Assembly (NCBI RefSeq): GCF_002933465.1
Contig: NZ_PSZE01000010.1
Location: 144,698 to 208,697, forward strand
Origin: Nocardia nova
GTDB taxonomy: Bacteria; Actinomycetota; Actinomycetes; Mycobacteriales; Mycobacteriaceae
Direction of reading: 5' to 3'
DNA: 64,000 nucleotides
The notes under the pieces were generated by a model that was not told the origin of the DNA, made no database searches, and saw only the letters and a program-made list of their open reading frames with translations. Shown one piece after another: positions 32,896-42,095 of the stretch. The translations under genes were made by a program, and so were the position numbers. Every line of letters starts with the position of its first letter. The first letter of the stretch is position 1.

Positions 32896-32907
32896 GTGTG
32901 CCGGGCC

Positions 32908-33240
32908 CTATCGGCAGTCCGGATCGCCCAGACCCATACGCGCGGTGATGCCGTCGAGCAGGCACCTGAGCGTCCATGCCACGGGGTCGGCGGAGCCGGC
33001 GCCGGTGCGGCCATGGAACCAGCGCGTGAAGGCGGGATAGCGACCGTCCGCTAGCAGCGGTTCCACCAGCGGCTTCGGGGCCTCGGCGAGCTGCTGGTCG
33101 GTGGCGAGGCCGACGCGGGTTCGCATGCGCCGCTCCTCGGCCACCTGCAGCGCGGCACCGAACAGACGGCCGTCCACCGCACCGGTCAGCAGTGGGAGAT
33201 CGTCGGCGGACAGGCCGAGACGCGCCTTCGCCGCAGCTGG
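32908..33240 (-). pseudogene. TetR regulator remnant (C-terminal domain only)
   Basis: About 106 in-frame residues read like the ligand-binding half of a TetR protein (LLADGRYPAFTRWFHGRTG, TLRCLLDGITARMGLG). The recognition-helix half is missing: the frame stays open upstream, but from about 33240 it runs antisense to other coding-like sequence and becomes Arg/Pro-rich. It was probably truncated by the same deletion that removed the front of the plus-strand remnant starting there. Non-functional as a DNA-binding regulator. Confidence 0.6.
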
Positions 33241-33479
33241 GTTCGCGGCCGGTCGATCTCGTCCGCATGAACCGGCGGTGGTGCGCGACGGTGGGAGCGA
33301 CGCCGTCGGGCGCGCTACTGGTGCGCCCGAATCAGGTGATCGCGTGGCGGGAGCCGACCGCGCCGGACGATGCGACCGCCGCCTTCGAACACGTGTGGGC
33401 CCGGATTTTCGCGTGCCGCGGCGGCGAGCGCGACCCGGCCGGGCGCCTGCAGAACTCGAGGTCGGCGCGCCAGGTTTGA
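33240..33479 (+). pseudogene. FAD monooxygenase remnant (C-terminus only)
   Basis: Roughly 75 in-frame residues resemble the extreme C-terminus of PheA/TfdB-type FAD monooxygenases: RPVDLVRMN, then SGALLVRPNQVIAWREP and AAFEHVWARIFA. The FAD-binding and hydroxylase domains are absent. It abuts head-to-head the TetR remnant, the usual divergent regulator-enzyme arrangement with its middle deleted. Family assignment is from short motifs only. Confidence 0.5.
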
Positions 33480-33545
33480 CCTCGAGCCGTGTTGAGCTTC
33501 TACGTTCGGTGGTGACGAAGGTTCCGACACACACAGGAGACAGCC

Positions 33546-33980
33546 ATGACGCGGCGCCCGACTCTCGACGACCCCACGGCACGAGCGACTGCTCAGCGGG
33601 TAGCCACCGACCTCGCCGCAGAATTGCAACGCGCGGGCGAGACCGGCGACGCCGATCTCTACGACCACTCCTTCGCCGCGGATGTGCTGTGGGGCAGCCC
33701 GTTCGGCGCCACCGTCGTCGGTTACGACCAGCTCAATCCGATTCACCACCGCCTGATGGCCGGGCAGGTGGCGCCGCCCTCGACATTCGAGGTGGTCGCC
33801 ACGACCACGCCGGCGCCGGGTGTGGTGGTGGCCCAGATCCGCAGGCAGGCAGTCGATCCCGACGGGTTCTCCGAGACGGCGATGTACGTGCTGGTGGAAC
33901 GGGACGGGCGGTGGTGGCTCGCGGCCGCCCAGAACACCCCGTTCCAGCCGGAGAAGTCCGCACTGCGGCGCCCGGCGTAG
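33546..33980 (+). CDS. SnoaL-like/SgcJ-type NTF2-fold protein
   Basis: 144 residues, cystatin/NTF2-like fold of the DUF4440/SgcJ type (FAADVLWGSPFGATVVGYDQL, VLVERDGRWWLAAAQNTPF). Such proteins are often small isomerases, hydrolases or binding proteins; no catalytic residue can be assigned. ATG preceded by AGGAGA. It sits intact between two decayed regions, so it may be a survivor of a larger lost cluster. Confidence 0.8.
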   Translation: MTRRPTLDDPTARATAQRVATDLAAELQRAGETGDADLYDHSFAADVLWGSPFGATVVGYDQLNPIHHRLMAGQVAPPSTFEVVATTTPAPGVVVAQIRRQAVDPDGFSETAMYVLVERDGRWWLAAAQNTPFQPEKSALRRPA

Positions 33981-34013
33981 CCGCCGTCATCCGGAAGTGT
34001 CGAAGACGAACCT

Positions 34014-34497
34014 CGCGGCGCATGCGTTCGGCCAGGCGAACGCACAGATCGATATCGGCTTCGCCGGCGCGGCGGGCGAGCCCGGGCACGGCGGGGATGC
34101 ACAACTCCCCGAGGCGATAGAGCCGGGTCGTCCACTGCCGGCGAAAGGCGTTGCCGGACAGTCGTTGCCAGTGCACGGCGAATTCCGACGTGGAGTGCGG
34201 ATCGCCCTCGATCGCGACGATGGCCGGGTCACTTCCGAACAGCGCCGCGGCCAACTTCTCCAGTGCCGGAGCGGGAATGTCACCCAGGTACGCCCCGTAC
34301 CCGGGGGTATTCATGGCGACGCCCGCCACCGCGTCCCCGTCGCAGACCAGGGCGAATACCGGATCGAACGTCATCGCCCCGGCCGCACGGTTGCGGACCA
34401 TCGTGGCAATGACCGTGTGCCGCAGAGGGTCTCGCGCCAGGAGGTCGCCGGCGCGGGCATGGAGTTCGATCGGGTCCGTGGTCAGCTCGATCCTCAT
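34014..34497 (-). pseudogene. GNAT-type acetyltransferase, 3'-truncated
   Basis: The first ~160 residues look like the N-terminal half of a GNAT protein (MRIELTTDPIELHARAGDLL, FALVCDGDAVAGVAMNTPGYG, LYRLGELCIPAVPGLARRAGEADIDLCVRLAERM). The frame then runs on to 33733 antisense to the SnoaL-like gene as Arg/Pro/Ala-rich sequence, so the catalytic C-terminal GNAT domain, with its acetyl-CoA-binding RxxGxG/A loop, is absent. Likely a deletion fused its middle to the 3' side of the SnoaL-like gene. Confidence 0.6.
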
Positions 34498-34558
34498 GCC
34501 ACCAACGGTAGGCCCGTCGGATCACCTGGCCCACCGATTTTCCGCGGCGGCGAGAACC

Positions 34559-34810
34559 TCAGGCCGATTGTTGCCCGTCGGCGCGAAGTTTCAGCAGGAC
34601 CAGACCGGCCGTGCAGGCCAGAATCAGTCCGGCAACAGTGATTTCGACACGAAGGCCCGCGATGCCGAGCACCGCGCCGACCAATCCGCCGAGGAAGATC
34701 AACCAGGCCGCGATGCGGGATGTGATCGACCAGGCGCTGCGCCCGGATTCGGCGGCAGCCGAATCACTCTGCGACACCGCGCGCGTGGGGGATGTCGAAT
34801 AAGCTCCCAT
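34559..34810 (-). CDS. Small two-helix membrane protein
   Basis: 83 residues; ATG at 34810 with GAGGAG five bases upstream. After a polar N-terminus come two membrane segments (AAWLIFLGGLVGAVLGIAG and ITVAGLILACTAGLVLL) and a short basic tail. No family recognised. The 280 bases upstream hold the promoter of the divergent Thr-rich protein. Confidence 0.65.
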   Translation of the reverse strand: MGAYSTSPTRAVSQSDSAAAESGRSAWSITSRIAAWLIFLGGLVGAVLGIAGLRVEITVAGLILACTAGLVLLKLRADGQQSA

Positions 34811-34813
34811 CAC

Positions 34814-35094
34814 TACTCCTCGATGACGCCCACCGAGACTGTCGAAACGTCCGTTTCACCCGGTAAATAACACGCGTCGCACATGTAACTTCGCTCACAC
34901 GGTACGTGCCCGACACCGAAACTCCACGCGACACGTGCCCGCGACACGCTGAACGTAACTACTTCGTTATGTGAAGTGTTGGCATTTCACGTTACCGTCC
35001 GGTATTTTGCGGACCGACCGGCACGCCTGGCCCCGGGTGCGGCTCTCGGTTACTGTGAGTCCACTCGGAAACAGTTTGAGGGAGCACCACATCC
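34814..35094. promoter_or_regulatory. AT-richer divergent promoter region with dyads
   Basis: Between the small membrane protein and the Thr-rich exported protein. GTGAA and TTCAC arms (34971-34975, 34986-34990) are flanked by GTAAC and GTTAC arms, a nested dyad of about 50 bases in unusually AT-rich sequence for this genome. Two similar direct strings containing ACGTGCCCG lie near 34903 and 34932. Likely regulator sites; the regulator is unknown. Confidence 0.4.
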
Positions 35095-35649
35095 ATGGAC
35101 GACAGGGCGAGCACGGGGGATCGCGCCGATGAGGAGACCCCGGGCCGCCTGAACATGAAGGTCGCGGGTCCCGCGATGGCCGCCGGTGCGGTATCGCTGG
35201 GTTTGGTGTTGGTCGGAGCCTGCGGAATCGGCCACAAGGACGTCTATGTCGCCCCGCCGCCGCTCGCCGCGGATCTGCAGGTGGCCACCACCCCGATCAC
35301 GCGCAGCGGCACCACCACCGCCCCCGCGGTGATCATTCCGCCCTCCCCCTCCTGGCGCGTCGCGGCGAATACCCCGGCCCGGCGCACCACCTCCGCCACG
35401 TCGACCAGCACCACGACCGAGGCCGAGCCGAGCTCCACGGCGTTCGCACCGCCCGCGCCGACCACCACCGCCACGACCACGACGATGCAGACTCCCGCCC
35501 CGACCACGGAACCGTCCGTCAGCGAACCCGCCGCCGATTCCGACACCACGACGACCACGCGGCCGCATCACACACCGCGCACGGTCGAGGAATCCGAACC
35601 GACGGCCGATGCCTCCGCCACGCCGTCCACGGAGGACGCCGGCAACTGA
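35095..35649 (+). CDS. Thr/Pro-rich exported or lipoprotein
   Basis: 184 residues. An N-terminal polar stretch of 20 residues precedes a hydrophobic segment (AMAAGAVSLGLVLVGACG) that could be a signal peptide with a loose lipobox (LVGAC); alternatively translation starts at the internal Met before KVAGPAM. The remainder is almost wholly Thr, Ser, Pro and Ala (TTTATTTTMQTPAPTTEP), like O-mannosylated cell-wall proteins of Mycobacteriales. No enzymatic domain. GAGGGAG precedes the ATG at 35095. Confidence 0.7.
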   Translation: MDDRASTGDRADEETPGRLNMKVAGPAMAAGAVSLGLVLVGACGIGHKDVYVAPPPLAADLQVATTPITRSGTTTAPAVIIPPSPSWRVAANTPARRTTSATSTSTTTEAEPSSTAFAPPAPTTTATTTTMQTPAPTTEPSVSEPAADSDTTTTTRPHHTPRTVEESEPTADASATPSTEDAGN

Positions 35650-35728
35650 TCCGTACGGCGAAAAGGGTGGCGGCCGCGCGGATTCGCGACGACCGCCACC
35701 CTCACCGGTGAACCGGCGTACGGATCAG
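35646..35728. terminator. Nested bidirectional terminator spanning both stop codons
   Basis: Outer arms CTGATCCGTACG (35646-35657) and CGTACGGATCAG (35717-35728) are perfect and contain the TGA stops of the two convergent genes. Inside is a second stem of ten pairs, AGGGTGGCGG/CCGCCACCCT (35664-35673, 35693-35702), and a CGCG-GATT-CGCG tip. Very stable in either transcript; no U-tract. Confidence 0.75.
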
Positions 35729-36858
35729 AGTTCGGCCAGGCCGTAGTCACCGACCCGGCTGCTCAGCACACTCAGATGTTCGCGGCGGCCACCGAAGGTC
35801 TGGTCCACGGCGGTGAGCCGGGCGACGTAGTGGCTGACCGGATATTCGGTGGTGATACCGATTCCGCCGTGCATCTGCACCGCTTCCTGTCCGATATGGC
35901 GGGCGCCGCGGCCGACTTGGAGGCGGGCCCGCGACACCGCGATCGGATCGACCGTGCCCTCGGCCAGCGAGGCGGTCGCGTAGAAACTCATGCTGCGAGC
36001 CAGTTCCATCGCGACGTACATATCGGCGGCGCGCTGGGTCAGGGTCTGGAACTTCGAGAGCGTGACCCCGAACTGCTTGCGCGTCTTCAGATATTCGGTG
36101 GTCAGACGCAGTGCCTCGCCCATCGCACCGATCGACTCCGCGCACAGGCTCGCCTGGGCGGCCGCGATGGCGGTGGCGACGGTCTCGGTGGCGTCGCCGG
36201 CCTCGGCCGCGCCGAGCAGTTCGGCCGGGGCCGAGGCGAATTCGATCTGCGCACCCCGGCGTTCGTCGAATGTGCGGTAGGCGGTGCGGGTCACACCCTC
36301 GGCATCGGCGGCCACCAGGAACACCCGCAGCACACCGTCGGATCCGAGCGCGGTGACGACCAGTTCGTCGGTGCAATCACCGTGCGGCACCCGGCTTTTC
36401 ACACCGGAGAGCCGGTAGCCGTCGCCGTCGGCGGTGGCCGTGGTCGCCACCGTGAGATCCGGCCAGCGCGAACCGGCCTCCTCGTGCGCGAAGGCCAGCA
36501 GCCGGGAACCGCCGGCCACCTCGGGCAGAATCCGCTGCCGCTGCTCGGCGGTGCCGAGGGACGCGATCAGACCACCGGGCAGCAGAACCGCGTCCAGCAG
36601 CGGTTCCGGGGCGAGGCGGCGGCCGACCTCCTCCATGACGACCATCGTCTCCACGGGGCCCGCGCCGACTCCGCCGTCCTCCTCACTGAAAGACAGTCCG
36701 AGGACACCCAATTCGGCCAGCTGCGACCACACGTCGCGGCTCCAGCCGAGTTCGGTGTCGAGCACCTTCAGCCGGCTCTCCGGGTCGTAGGCGCGGGCCA
36801 GCAGATCACGCACCGTCTCACCCAGCATGACCTGTTCGTCGGTCAATTCGAAATCCAT
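35725..36858 (-). CDS. Acyl-CoA dehydrogenase, small FadE partner
   Basis: 377 residues, acyl-CoA dehydrogenase fold: N-terminal helices (FELTDEQVMLGETVRDLL), beta-domain, and C-terminal helices with YLKTRKQFGVTLSKFQ and AVQMHGGIGITTEYPVSHY. Nine bases separate it from the upstream FadE gene, as in the paired FadE operons of Mycobacteriales whose products form alpha2beta2 enzymes acting on steroid or branched acyl-CoA. Substrate not determinable here. Confidence 0.88.
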   Translation of the reverse strand: MDFELTDEQVMLGETVRDLLARAYDPESRLKVLDTELGWSRDVWSQLAELGVLGLSFSEEDGGVGAGPVETMVVMEEVGRRLAPEPLLDAVLLPGGLIASLGTAEQRQRILPEVAGGSRLLAFAHEEAGSRWPDLTVATTATADGDGYRLSGVKSRVPHGDCTDELVVTALGSDGVLRVFLVAADAEGVTRTAYRTFDERRGAQIEFASAPAELLGAAEAGDATETVATAIAAAQASLCAESIGAMGEALRLTTEYLKTRKQFGVTLSKFQTLTQRAADMYVAMELARSMSFYATASLAEGTVDPIAVSRARLQVGRGARHIGQEAVQMHGGIGITTEYPVSHYVARLTAVDQTFGGRREHLSVLSSRVGDYGLAEL

Positions 36859-36867
36859 GGCAGCGCC

Positions 36868-38040
<1,173 letters not shown>

Positions 38041-38413
38041 GGGCATCTCCCACCGTATTTCGTAGGTCCGAATCGAATCTACGCCTCGAATCGAACCGGT
38101 CATCGACGGGATCATAAACGACGAATCGCGCACGACGGCGCGATCCCGGGAGGTCCGGTTCCACCGCCGGTACGAAGGAACCTTTAGGTTGCGGCGAAAT
38201 GGCCGTACGCTGCGCAATTCGCCACGTTTGGAATAAGTTAGTAAGAATTCGCATGCATTCTGCCGAATTCCCACAACGGGAAAAGCGTCCGGCGGTCGAT
38301 GCCGCGACGACGAGTTGGTTTGCCGTTTCGGCAAGTTTTCTTGCCGCCGCTCCGGCCACTGGTGATCCTGGGAGCAGGCGCCGACAGGGGCGCCCCGAGC
38401 GACGAGGAGTCTC
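38041..38413. other. Structured intergenic region between fadE and methyltransferase
   Basis: 373 bases without a gene. On the fadE side CGAATCGAA occurs twice, 18 bases apart (38069-38077 and 38087-38095), a likely regulator site. On the methyltransferase side several hairpins lie in row: AGAAT/ATTCT (38244-38261), TTCCC/GGGAA (38268-38282), TTGCCG/CGGCAA with a T-run (38320-38340), GGCGCC/GGCGCC (38377-38394). The last ends shortly before the GAGGAG ribosome site. I do not recognise a known riboswitch. Confidence 0.45.
38320..38340 (+). terminator. Stem-loop with T-tract upstream of methyltransferase
   Basis: TTGCCG-TTT-CGGCAA followed by GTTTTC, a compact intrinsic-terminator form that is rare in this GC-rich sequence. 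It lies 74 bases before the methyltransferase start, so it could be an attenuator or the end of a small RNA from the gap. Confidence 0.45.
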
Positions 38414-39064
38414 ATGTCCGCCACATCACCCACCGAGGCCGCGGTGTTCTGGGAGCAGCGGTATCGCGACAGCGACCGGGTCTGGAGCGGTAAGCCGAAT
38501 CCCTTGCTGGTGCGCGAGACCGCGGATCTGCGGCCCGGCCGGGCACTGGATCTGGGCTGCGGCGAAGGCGCCGACGCGGTGTGGCTGGCCGGGCAGGGCT
38601 GGCAGGTGACCGGCGTGGACATCGCACAGACCGCGCTGGAGCGGGCCGCGGCGCATGCCGAACAGGCCGGCCTGGGCGATCGAATCTCGTGGCAGCGACA
38701 CGAACTCGGGCGCACCTTCCCGGACGGCAGCTACGACCTGATCAACGCCCAGTTCCTGCAGTCACCGGTGATCCTGGACCAGGACGGTGTGCTCCGGCGC
38801 GCGGCCGGCGCGGTGGCGCCCGGCGGCACCCTGCTGATCGTCATGCACGCCGGCTGGCCGACCTGGATGACACCCGACGAATATCCGTTCGACGCTGTCT
38901 TCCCCACCCTCGACGGCGTCCTGCACGCCCTGCGCCTCGGCGACGACTGGACCGTTCGCACCTGCGAGCCGGTCGAACGCGCACTGACCTCCCCCGACGG
39001 CCGATCCGGCACCCGGGTCGACAATGTCTGGCGTCTCTGGCGCGCCGCCGAGGCCCGTAACTAA
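38414..39064 (+). CDS. Class I SAM-dependent methyltransferase
   Basis: 216 residues. SAM-binding motif I ALDLGCGEGADAVWLAG and motif II VTGVDIAQTALE are clear; FWEQRYRDSDRVWSGKPNPLL at the N-terminus resembles TehB/thiopurine-type methyltransferases in Mycobacteriales (quoted in part of the motif). Substrate unknown; detoxification of tellurite or thiol compounds is typical of the relatives. GAGGAG precedes the ATG. Its stop codon overlaps that of the convergent helicase by three bases. Confidence 0.87.
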   Translation: MSATSPTEAAVFWEQRYRDSDRVWSGKPNPLLVRETADLRPGRALDLGCGEGADAVWLAGQGWQVTGVDIAQTALERAAAHAEQAGLGDRISWQRHELGRTFPDGSYDLINAQFLQSPVILDQDGVLRRAAGAVAPGGTLLIVMHAGWPTWMTPDEYPFDAVFPTLDGVLHALRLGDDWTVRTCEPVERALTSPDGRSGTRVDNVWRLWRAAEARN

Positions 39065-40911
39065 CTGCGCGGCTTGCGACGGTCGTACTTGCGCGGACCC
39101 TCGCGGCGCGGACCGCGGCTCAAGGAGCGATGCGACGGCGGGCCCTGGTCCAGCTGCAACTGGATCAGGACGCCGCTGATCCTGGTGCGGCGCAACGCAT
39201 CCAGCGTTTCCGAGGACAGATCGGCGGGGAGCTCGACCAGGCTGTGGTCCGGGCGGATGCTGATGTGACCGAAGTCGCTGCGACGCAGACCGCCCTCGTT
39301 GGCGATTGCGCCGACGATCGCGCCGGGGACCACCCGGTGCCGTTTACCGACCGCGATGCGGTAGGTGGCCATCTCCGCGCCGGTGGCGCGATGGTGCTGC
39401 GGACCACCTTCCGGGCGACGCTCGCGGTCCTCGCGCGGGGCGCGCTCGCGGCGCGGCGGGCGAATCGGCTCGGGCTCGGCCTCCATGAAGAAGTTGTCTC
39501 CGTCATGACCGCCCACCGCCAGGGCGGCGGCGATATCGGCGAGCGGGATGTTGTGCTCGGCCTCGTAGTCCTCGATGAGTTTGCGGAACAGCGCGAGATT
39601 CGACGACGCCAGATTCTCCGTGATCGCGTCGTGGAATTTGACCACACGCTGCGCGTTCACGTCGTCGACGCTGGGCAGCTGCATTTCGGTCAGCGGCTGG
39701 CGGGTGGCACGCTCGATCGCATCCAGCAGGCGGCGTTCGCGCGGCGCGACGAACAGCAGCGCCTCACCGGTGCGCCCGGCCCGGCCGGTGCGTCCGATGC
39801 GGTGCACGTAGGACTCGGTGTCGTGCGGGATGTCGTAGTTGAGCACATGCGAGATGCGGTCGACATCGAGTCCGCGCGCGGCCACATCGGTGGCCACCAG
39901 GATGTCGAGGGTGCCGGACTTCAGCTGGCCGATCGTGCGTTCGCGCTGATTCTGCGCGATATCGCCGTTGATCGCGGCGGCCGAGTAGCCGCGTGAGCGC
40001 AGTTTCTCGGCCAACTCCTCGGTGGCCTGCTTGGTGCGCACGAAGATGATCATCGCCTCGAACGGCTCGACCTCGAGAATCCGGGTCAGCGCGTCGAGTT
40101 TGCGCTGATGCGAGACCTGCACCCAGCGCTGGGTGATGTTGGTGTTGGTCGAGGTCTTGGACTTGACCGTGATCTCGACCGGATCCGCGAGGTACTGCTT
40201 GGAGATCTTGCGGATCACCGACGGCATGGTGGCCGAGAACAGCGCGACCTGCTTGTCCGCGGGAGTGTCGCGCAGAATACGTTCGACGTCCTCCTGGAAT
40301 CCCATCTTCAGCATCTCGTCGGCCTCGTCGAGCACGAGATACCGCAGCTGGGTGAGGTCGAGGGTGCCGCGCTCGAGGTGGTCGATGACCCGGCCCGGCG
40401 TGCCGACGACGACCTGCGCGCCGCGGCGCAGACCCTGCAACTGGACCGCGTAGTTCTGACCACCGTAGATCGGCAGCACGTGGATCCCCGGCAGATGCGC
40501 CGAGTAACGACCGAACGCCTCGGCCACCTGGATCGCCAGTTCGCGGGTCGGTGCGAGCACCAGCGCCTGCGGCGGCTTCGGCCGCTTCTCCAGGCCCATC
40601 AGAATCGGGATGGCGAAGGCCGCCGTCTTACCGGTACCGGTCTGGGCCAGGCCGACGACATCGGCGCCGGCGAGCAGCGGCGGAATGGTGGCCGCCTGGA
40701 TCGGCGACGGGGATTCGTAGCCGACATCGGCGATCGCCGCGAGCAGCCGATCGTCGATGCCGAGATCGGCGAACGACGGCTCGGTCGCGTCGCCGCTGTC
40801 GCCGCGGTACCCGGTGGCGGCGTCCGCGGGCCCTTCGTGGTTGCGCTCGTCTGCGCCTTCGGGCCTGTCGCCCCCGCCGCCGGGCACGCTGTCGACCGAT
40901 GAGTTGTTCAT
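39061..40911 (-). CDS. deaD: DEAD-box RNA helicase with DbpA-type RNA-binding domain
   Basis: 616 residues from the ATG at 40911. Q-motif YESPSPIQ, Walker A AQTGTGKT, PTRELA, DEAD box in LVLDEADEML, SAT, and HRIGRTGRAGR. After the helicase core, residues 500-600 include an RGG-poor basic linker and the DbpA/CsdA C-terminal RRM-like domain (TYRIAVGKRHRVVPGAIVGA, DFGHISIRPDHSLVELP). It unwinds structured rRNA and mRNA and is typically cold- and ribosome-linked. The ribosome site is weak; the frame remains open upstream to 41178, overlapping the divergent nitrilase gene. Confidence 0.92.
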   Translation of the reverse strand: MNNSSVDSVPGGGGDRPEGADERNHEGPADAATGYRGDSGDATEPSFADLGIDDRLLAAIADVGYESPSPIQAATIPPLLAGADVVGLAQTGTGKTAAFAIPILMGLEKRPKPPQALVLAPTRELAIQVAEAFGRYSAHLPGIHVLPIYGGQNYAVQLQGLRRGAQVVVGTPGRVIDHLERGTLDLTQLRYLVLDEADEMLKMGFQEDVERILRDTPADKQVALFSATMPSVIRKISKQYLADPVEITVKSKTSTNTNITQRWVQVSHQRKLDALTRILEVEPFEAMIIFVRTKQATEELAEKLRSRGYSAAAINGDIAQNQRERTIGQLKSGTLDILVATDVAARGLDVDRISHVLNYDIPHDTESYVHRIGRTGRAGRTGEALLFVAPRERRLLDAIERATRQPLTEMQLPSVDDVNAQRVVKFHDAITENLASSNLALFRKLIEDYEAEHNIPLADIAAALAVGGHDGDNFFMEAEPEPIRPPRRERAPREDRERRPEGGPQHHRATGAEMATYRIAVGKRHRVVPGAIVGAIANEGGLRRSDFGHISIRPDHSLVELPADLSSETLDALRRTRISGVLIQLQLDQGPPSHRSLSRGPRREGPRKYDRRKPRS

Positions 40912-40975
40912 ATTGACCAGCAGTTTAATGCCTTGCGGTGGCCGCCCGGACCATCGGGCCAATACGGTGAGACCT

Positions 40976-42082
40976 ATGCAACCGCAGCAGCCGCCCTTGC
41001 GCGACGTTCCGGAATCCGCCGAACCCCTGCGGCCCACCGCATCTGCGCCCGCCGAGCCGATTTCTTCCGGCGGCGCCGGCGCACGCATGAGTGACGAATC
41101 CGACACCGCCGACGCACCCGGAACCGCCCGCGCGCACACCGCCGACCCGATCGGCAGCCCCGTCCCGATCGTGATCACCTACTCGACGACCGCGGAGGCG
41201 GGGCGGCCCGCGCCCGCGGTGTCCGGTGGACTCGAACCCCGGACCACCGCCGGACCGGCGCCCGCCCCGGCTCCGGCGCGCGCGGTCGACATCGCGGTCG
41301 TGCAGTTCGGGCCGCATACCGACAAGGCCGCCAATCTCGCCGCGCTGCGCGACCATATTCGAGCCGCCGCCGAGCACGGCGCGAAAGTTGTTGTCGCCCC
41401 CGAATATTCGATGTTCGCGGTGAAGCGGCTGGACGAGCGGGTGGTGGCGGCGGCCGAACCGATCACGGGCCCGTGGGCGAGCGAATTGCGCGGGCTCGCC
41501 GCCGAGTTCGGGGTGCACGTGGTCGCCGGCGTTGTCGAGGCGCCGGGCGGGCAGATCACCGACCGGATCTACAACACGCTGATCGCGGCCGGCCCCGATG
41601 CCGAGTTCGCGGCGATCTACCGCAAGGTGCATCTCTACGACGCGTTCGGATTCCGCGAATCAGAGGTGGTCGCCCCGGGCCCGATCGAGGATCCCGCCAC
41701 CTTCACCGTCGACGGCGTCACCTTCGGTCTGCAGACCTGCTTCGACCTGCGCTTTCCGGAGGGCTGCCGCCGGGTGGCCGCCGCAGGGGCGCAGGTGTTG
41801 CTCCTTCCCGCGCAATGGATTCCGGGGCCGGGCAAGCTCGATCAGTGGACCACGCTGCTGCGCGCTCGCGCCATCGAGAACACGGTCTATGTGGCCGCCG
41901 CCGACCACTGCGCCCCGCGCGGTGCGGGCGCGTCGATGATCGTCGACCCCTCGGGCAATCTGCTGGCCGAACTCGGTGATGCCCCCGGTATCGCCACGAG
42001 CCGCGTCGACCTCGATCACCTGCGGCAGATCCGCACCACCAACCCCAGCCTGAGCCTGCGCCGATTCACCGTCGAGCCATAG
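40976..42082 (+). CDS. Carbon-nitrogen hydrolase (nitrilase superfamily)
   Basis: 368 residues with the ATG at 40976. The enzyme core starts near residue 103 (VDIAVVQFGPH); the catalytic triad is Glu in VVAPEYSMF, Lys in YRKVHLYDAF, and Cys in LQTCFDLRFPE. It resembles M. tuberculosis Rv0480c (KVHLYDAFGF, GPGKL.QWT). The first 100 residues are a Pro/Ala-rich, disordered extension; translation might really start at a later ATG (near 41088) or directly at the core. Deamidation of a small metabolite (Nit1-like) is likely; substrate unproven. Confidence 0.88.
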   Translation: MQPQQPPLRDVPESAEPLRPTASAPAEPISSGGAGARMSDESDTADAPGTARAHTADPIGSPVPIVITYSTTAEAGRPAPAVSGGLEPRTTAGPAPAPAPARAVDIAVVQFGPHTDKAANLAALRDHIRAAAEHGAKVVVAPEYSMFAVKRLDERVVAAAEPITGPWASELRGLAAEFGVHVVAGVVEAPGGQITDRIYNTLIAAGPDAEFAAIYRKVHLYDAFGFRESEVVAPGPIEDPATFTVDGVTFGLQTCFDLRFPEGCRRVAAAGAQVLLLPAQWIPGPGKLDQWTTLLRARAIENTVYVAAADHCAPRGAGASMIVDPSGNLLAELGDAPGIATSRVDLDHLRQIRTTNPSLSLRRFTVEP

Positions 42083-42095
42083 ACTGGACGGCACC

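Noticed and set aside
38347..38413. A SAM or SAH riboswitch before the methyltransferase
   Set aside because: No match to a consensus I know; only the GGCGCC hairpin is certain, so I list the region as unspecified structure.
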